DNA from: Motilibacter peucedani
GTDB lineage: Bacteria > Actinomycetota > Actinomycetes > Motilibacterales > Motilibacteraceae
Direction: 5' to 3'
DNA: 64,000 nt
Assembly: GCF_003634695.1 (NCBI RefSeq)
Contig: NZ_RBWV01000014.1
Span: 62,001 to 126,000, forward strand
Positions 60,659 to 64,000 of the stretch are shown here, piece by piece; position 1 is the first letter of the stretch, and every line of letters begins with the position of its first letter. The notes beneath the pieces were generated by a model. That model did no database searches and had not been told where the DNA came from. It saw only the letters and a list, made by a program, of their open reading frames with translations. Both the position numbers and the translations under genes were made by a program.

Positions 60659-61480
60659 TCAGCGGCTGAACGATTGGCGGGCCTGCTCGATGCGGTGCAG
60701 GACGCTGCCGTCGACGACCTCGTCGCCGATGCGCACGACCACCCCGCCGATCACCGTCGGGTCGACCACGACGTTGAGCCGCACCGGCGTCGCGTAGACC
60801 CGCGAGAGGACCGCGGCGAGCCGCTGCTCCTGCTCGGGGGTGAGGGCCACCGCCGAGGTGGCCTCGGCGACGGTCTCCGAACGACGCTCGGCGGCGAGCT
60901 CGACGAGGGTGTCGAGCGCCTCCTCCAGGCGGCGTCCCCGCAACGAGCCTACGACCTGGGCGACCAGCCGGACGGTGGTCGCGTCGGCGCGGTCGGCGAG
61001 CAGGTTGCCCACCAGGGCGGTGCGGCCCTCGAGGGGCAGGGCCGGGTCGGTGAGCGCGTGGCGCAGGCCCGCGTCGGCCTCGACCAGGCGCGAGACCCGG
61101 AAGAGCTCCTCCTCGACGCGGTCGAGCGCCCCGGCCGCGTCGGCCAGCGCGAACGCCGCCTCGGCGCCGAGCGTCTCGAGCACGTCGGCGAGGTCGCCCT
61201 GGCGCGACCAGCGCAGCCGGGCCGCCTCGGCCACGATCTGCGCCGTGGGCTCGGAGACCTGGCCGCGCAGCACGGCCTCGGCGACGTGCGCCTTGGTCGA
61301 GGGCTCGGTGGACGGGTCGGTCAGCGCCGACCGCAGCTGGGCCTCGCGGCCCAGCAGCCCGGCGACGGCGAACAGCTCGCGCGACTCCTGCTCGACCTGC
61401 TCGCTGCTCCCGTGGCCGACCTCGCGGGCGGCGAGCCGCTCGCGCAGCGCGGTCAGGGAGACCCTGCTGGCGCCCTGCAT
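60659..61480 (-). CDS. atpH: F1Fo ATP synthase delta subunit
   Basis: The 273-aa delta subunit links the peripheral stalk to the F1 head. It is longer than the 177-aa E. coli protein, as usual in actinomycetes, but is not fused to a b subunit as in mycobacteria. Landmarks are the C-terminal [19 protein letters not shown] and the near-terminal [34 protein letters not shown] 61480 shares one base with the atpF stop (TGATG), so the two are coupled. Confidence 0.93.
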   Translation of the reverse strand: MQGASRVSLTALRERLAAREVGHGSSEQVEQESRELFAVAGLLGREAQLRSALTDPSTEPSTKAHVAEAVLRGQVSEPTAQIVAEAARLRWSRQGDLADVLETLGAEAAFALADAAGALDRVEEELFRVSRLVEADAGLRHALTDPALPLEGRTALVGNLLADRADATTVRLVAQVVGSLRGRRLEEALDTLVELAAERRSETVAEATSAVALTPEQEQRLAAVLSRVYATPVRLNVVVDPTVIGGVVVRIGDEVVDGSVLHRIEQARQSFSR

Positions 61481-62043
61481 CAGTGCTGCCCCTCCGGGAG
61501 CTCGGCGCCCGCGGGGGCGCGCTCCTCGAGGTCGGCCAGGAAGCGGTCGACCGTGCGACGCGTCGCGTCGGTGTCGGCGAGGTTCTCGCCGACGATCCGG
61601 CTGGCGAGCTCGACCGAGAGCCGGCCGACCTCGCGCGAGAGCTGCCCGCGCGCGGACGCGACCTCGGCGGCCAGCTGGGCGGCGCTGCGCTCCTGCACGC
61701 GGGCCGCGGCCTCCTCGGCCTCGGCACGCGCGCCGTCGACGATCGCCTTGCGCTCGGACTGGGCCTCGGCCCGGATCCGGGCGGCCTCACCGCGTGCCTC
61801 GGCCAGCGAGGCGGTGTACTGCTCCCGCGCCGCGTCGGCCTCGGCCTGCGCCTGCTCCGCCCGGGCGATGCCGCCCTCGATGGCCGCGGTGCGCTCGGCG
61901 TAGACCTTCTCGAACTGCGGCACGACCCACTTCTGCACGGCCCAGTAGAGGACCGCGAAGGCGAGCAGCCCGACGATGAACTCCGCCGGGTGCGGGATGA
62001 TCGGCGCCTTGTCCGACCACGGTGACGCGGCGATGCCGGTCAT
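61480..62043 (-). CDS. atpF: F1Fo ATP synthase b subunit
   Basis: The 187-aa b subunit has a single N-terminal TM helix (AEFIVGLLAFAVLYWAVQKWV) then a long charged helix (VYAERTAAIEGGIARAEQAQAEADAAREQ and onward) that forms the peripheral stalk. Length and profile are typical. ATG 62043 is 34 nt after the atpE stop with SD-like gaggg. The stop overlaps atpH by one base. Confidence 0.94.
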   Translation of the reverse strand: MTGIAASPWSDKAPIIPHPAEFIVGLLAFAVLYWAVQKWVVPQFEKVYAERTAAIEGGIARAEQAQAEADAAREQYTASLAEARGEAARIRAEAQSERKAIVDGARAEAEEAAARVQERSAAQLAAEVASARGQLSREVGRLSVELASRIVGENLADTDATRRTVDRFLADLEERAPAGAELPEGQH

Positions 62044-62077
62044 GAGCGTCCCTCCAGGGGTGGGTGAAGGGGTCGGC

Positions 62078-62359
<282 letters not shown>

Positions 62360-63148
62360 CTAGTGCTCGTCGGCGAGTGAGCCGGCGATGTAGAGGGCTG
62401 CGAGCAGCGTGAAGATGTAGGCCTGCAGCACCTCGACGAGCAGCTCGAAGGCCGTCATGACGAAGGCACCGAGGAACGGGCCCACCGACAGCACGTGCAG
62501 CACGCCGGAGTCGGCGGTGCGCAGCATGTAGTCGGCGCCGGTGACGAACAGCAGCAGCAGGATGTGGCCGGCGAACATGTTGCCGAACAGTCGCAGCGCG
62601 AGCGTGACCGGCCGGGTGAACAGGTCGGTGATCAGCTCCAGCAGGAAGATCGGCACGACGAGGGCGCCGGTGACGCCCGCGGGCACGAGACCCTTGAAGT
62701 AGTTGACGACGCCCTTGTTCTTGATCCCCACGAAGTGGTAGACGACGAACACCACCAGCGTGAGCGCCGCCGGGAAGCCGATGCGGCTCATCGTCGGGAA
62801 CTGCACGAACGGCACGATGGCCAGCACGTTGCTCAGCAGGATGATCGTGAACAGCGAGAACAGCAGCGGCACGAAGCGCAGGAAGTCGTGGCTGCCGATG
62901 ATCTCGCGGCCCAGCCCGTTGCGCACCAGGCTGTAGGTGCCCTCGGCCATGAACTGGGTCCTGCTCGGCACCAGGGTCAGCTTGCGCGTCACGGCGACGA
63001 GCACGGCGACGAGCACCACGACGCTGAGCACCATGACGATGCTGGCGCGGGTCAGCGCCCAGGCGCCGTCGCCGGCGAACGGCTGCCAGAAGTCCTCGAC
63101 CCCGGGGGCCTCGAAGCCGGGGGCAGAGGCGAGCAGCTGCGCGCTCAT
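62360..63148 (-). CDS. atpB: F1Fo ATP synthase a subunit
   Basis: The 262-aa integral membrane subunit forms the proton half-channels next to the c ring. The essential Arg is in LALRLFGNMFAGHILL and the C-terminal block LLVEVLQAYIFTLLAALYIAGSL is diagnostic. Six TM segments are evident. The start ATGA overlaps the stop of the AtpZ-like gene by 4 nt. Confidence 0.95.
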   Translation of the reverse strand: MSAQLLASAPGFEAPGVEDFWQPFAGDGAWALTRASIVMVLSVVVLVAVLVAVTRKLTLVPSRTQFMAEGTYSLVRNGLGREIIGSHDFLRFVPLLFSLFTIILLSNVLAIVPFVQFPTMSRIGFPAALTLVVFVVYHFVGIKNKGVVNYFKGLVPAGVTGALVVPIFLLELITDLFTRPVTLALRLFGNMFAGHILLLLFVTGADYMLRTADSGVLHVLSVGPFLGAFVMTAFELLVEVLQAYIFTLLAALYIAGSLADEH

Positions 63149-63444
63149 CGCGTCCCTCTCTGTGGGTGCGGGAGAGCCTCGGGCGCCTGCCCACCGGTCG
63201 GTGCCGGTGCGCTGGCGTCCTGGCCGTAGCGGAGGAAGATCGTGTAGAGGGCCAGGGCCGCCCCTGCGACGAGGCCCACGGGGAGCAGGAACCTGCTCCC
63301 CAGCAGCCAGTCGCCGAGCCAGCCCAGCCCGCCGAAGAGGAAGACGCCGGTCAGGAGGTACGACAGGACGCCGAAGCCGTCGTCGGACGGGGACGTCTGC
63401 GCCATCTCGCGCGAGACCCTAGCAGCCGGCCGCACGACCTTCAC
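63145..63444 (-). CDS. AtpZ/AtpI-family small membrane protein
   Basis: The protein has two TM segments (VLSYLLTGVFLFGGLGWLGDWLLG and LLPVGLVAGAALALYTIFLR), the hairpin pattern of the AtpZ/AtpI family (Gly and Asp in GWLGDWLLG), thought to help assemble the c ring or admit Mg2+. Two starts are possible: GTG 63444 (99 aa), which overlaps the atpI stop as GTGA, and ATG 63405 (MAQTSPSDDGFG, 86 aa) with a poor SD. I give the longer one because GTGA overlaps recur between coupled genes in this window. It overlaps atpB by 4 nt. Confidence 0.75.
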   Translation of the reverse strand: MKVVRPAARVSREMAQTSPSDDGFGVLSYLLTGVFLFGGLGWLGDWLLGSRFLLPVGLVAGAALALYTIFLRYGQDASAPAPTGGQAPEALPHPQRGTR

Positions 63445-63935
63445 GACGCTGCCCGCCCCGCGGGGGCGCGCGCGACGGAGGCGCGGGCGGCCACCCGGGC
63501 GGAGGCCCGGCCCGACGGCGCCGGCGACGGCGTCGACCAGCCGGTCGGCTCGACGTAGGGGGTGCGCAGCACGGTGAAGGCCCGGACCTCGCCGGCCATC
63601 CACGCCAGCGTGACGAGGACGAGCGCGACGGGCACCGCGTCCGACGACAGCGCCGAGGAGCCGCCGAAGACGGCGAGCACGCCGCCGAGCACGACGACCT
63701 TGGCGACGTAGCTCGAGACGGCCAGCGCCATGGCGGTCGCGGGCGAGGTGCCGCGGGTGAGCGAGCAGAGCCAGGCGGTGAGGCCGAACACGGCGAGGAC
63801 GAGCAGACCGGCGAGCCCGGCGCCCAGTGCGCCCGAGCCGCCGTCGGCGACCGCGGCACCGGCCACGACCAGGACGGCGACGCCCGCCGCAGGCACGCCT
63901 GCGCCGCGGAGCACCGCGGCGTCGTAGGTGTGCAT
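63441..63935 (-). CDS. atpI: ATP synthase protein I-like membrane protein
   Basis: The 164-aa protein has four TM segments (about 7-130) and a C-terminal polar tail rich in Ala, Arg and Ser. Position at the head of the operon, TM pattern and the VSSYVAKVVVLGGVLAV block fit AtpI. It is followed by an AtpZ-like gene and atpB with 4-nt overlaps. ATG 63935 begins MHTYDAAVLRG. The promoter is probably at or beyond the window end; the 65 nt upstream show no clear motif. Confidence 0.78.
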   Translation of the reverse strand: MHTYDAAVLRGAGVPAAGVAVLVVAGAAVADGGSGALGAGLAGLLVLAVFGLTAWLCSLTRGTSPATAMALAVSSYVAKVVVLGGVLAVFGGSSALSSDAVPVALVLVTLAWMAGEVRAFTVLRTPYVEPTGWSTPSPAPSGRASARVAARASVARAPAGRAAS

Positions 63936-64000
63936 GCAGTGGACCGTCCCGTCGGGTCGTCGTTGGCTGGCGGGGGCTCTCGGAGATCCGGCCGCCGTCC

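Overview
The window is chromosomal DNA of a very GC-rich actinomycete, roughly 70% GC by eye, with strong G/C third-position bias and many GTG starts. Lineage markers agree. There is a complete GlgE-type alpha-glucan pathway, a NucS mismatch endonuclease, and a MurA with Asp in place of the usual active-site Cys. There is a DUF2550 gene beside the ATP synthase operon. I cannot name a genus. I saw no rRNA, tRNA, CRISPR array, phage or transposase.

Layout. (1) 1-6520, + strand: 3' end of glgE, then treS, maltokinase and glgB, a compact operon turning trehalose into branched alpha-glucan through maltose-1-phosphate. (2) 6567-10255, - strand: a BcsA-like GT2 synthase coupled to an acyltransferase-3/SGNH protein, suggesting an O-acylated exopolysaccharide. 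(3) 10626-13792, +: a NYN-domain protein, a secreted protein with a duplicated domain, then a 28-codon leader ORF overlapping a PssD/PssE (Alg14/Alg13-like) pair. (4) 14006-21659, +: an 1848-residue secreted propeller/LamG/Ig/Fn3 protein and glmS. (5) 21755-31906, -: O-antigen ligase-like protein, GT2, three GH16 glycan hydrolases and a fibrinogen-like/propeller secreted protein. (6) 32494-37337, -: a Wzz-like protein with a degenerate kinase half, a cytidylyltransferase, a flippase and a CDP-alcohol phosphotransferase. (7) 37564-43693: a VWA-domain secreted protein, a cupin, a hyaluronan/alginate-type GT2 and a membrane-anchored beta-helix protein. Regions 2-7 together look like a large envelope and exopolysaccharide (EPS)/biofilm-matrix island. 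It holds several synthases, an export/polymerisation set, tailoring enzymes, glycanases and large secreted proteins, with glmS as a possible amino-sugar supply.

(8) 43690-64000 is conserved housekeeping: CnoX-like thioredoxin, methylmalonyl-CoA epimerase, a small Cys/His protein, STAS proteins, nucS, a two-gene ABC exporter with a two-component system, a Na+/H+ antiporter, murA, a PduO-type cobalamin adenosyltransferase, DUF2550 and the F1Fo ATP synthase operon (atpI-Z-B-E-F-H-A-G-D-C, - strand).

The least explained signals are non-coding. A 64-nt inverted-repeat element (29-nt arm, 6-nt loop, 29-nt arm; AGCGGTAGC ... GCTACCGCT) occurs in two intergenic regions 23 kb apart, with four full copies and one decayed copy. 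At one locus it sits in a 179-bp tandem repeat; at the other it is joined by GCTACCGC motifs at about 20-bp spacing. A different nested palindrome lies between a small membrane-protein gene and murA, and a terminator-like hairpin separates atpD from atpC. Most gene boundaries in the EPS island carry strong perfect-stem terminators.
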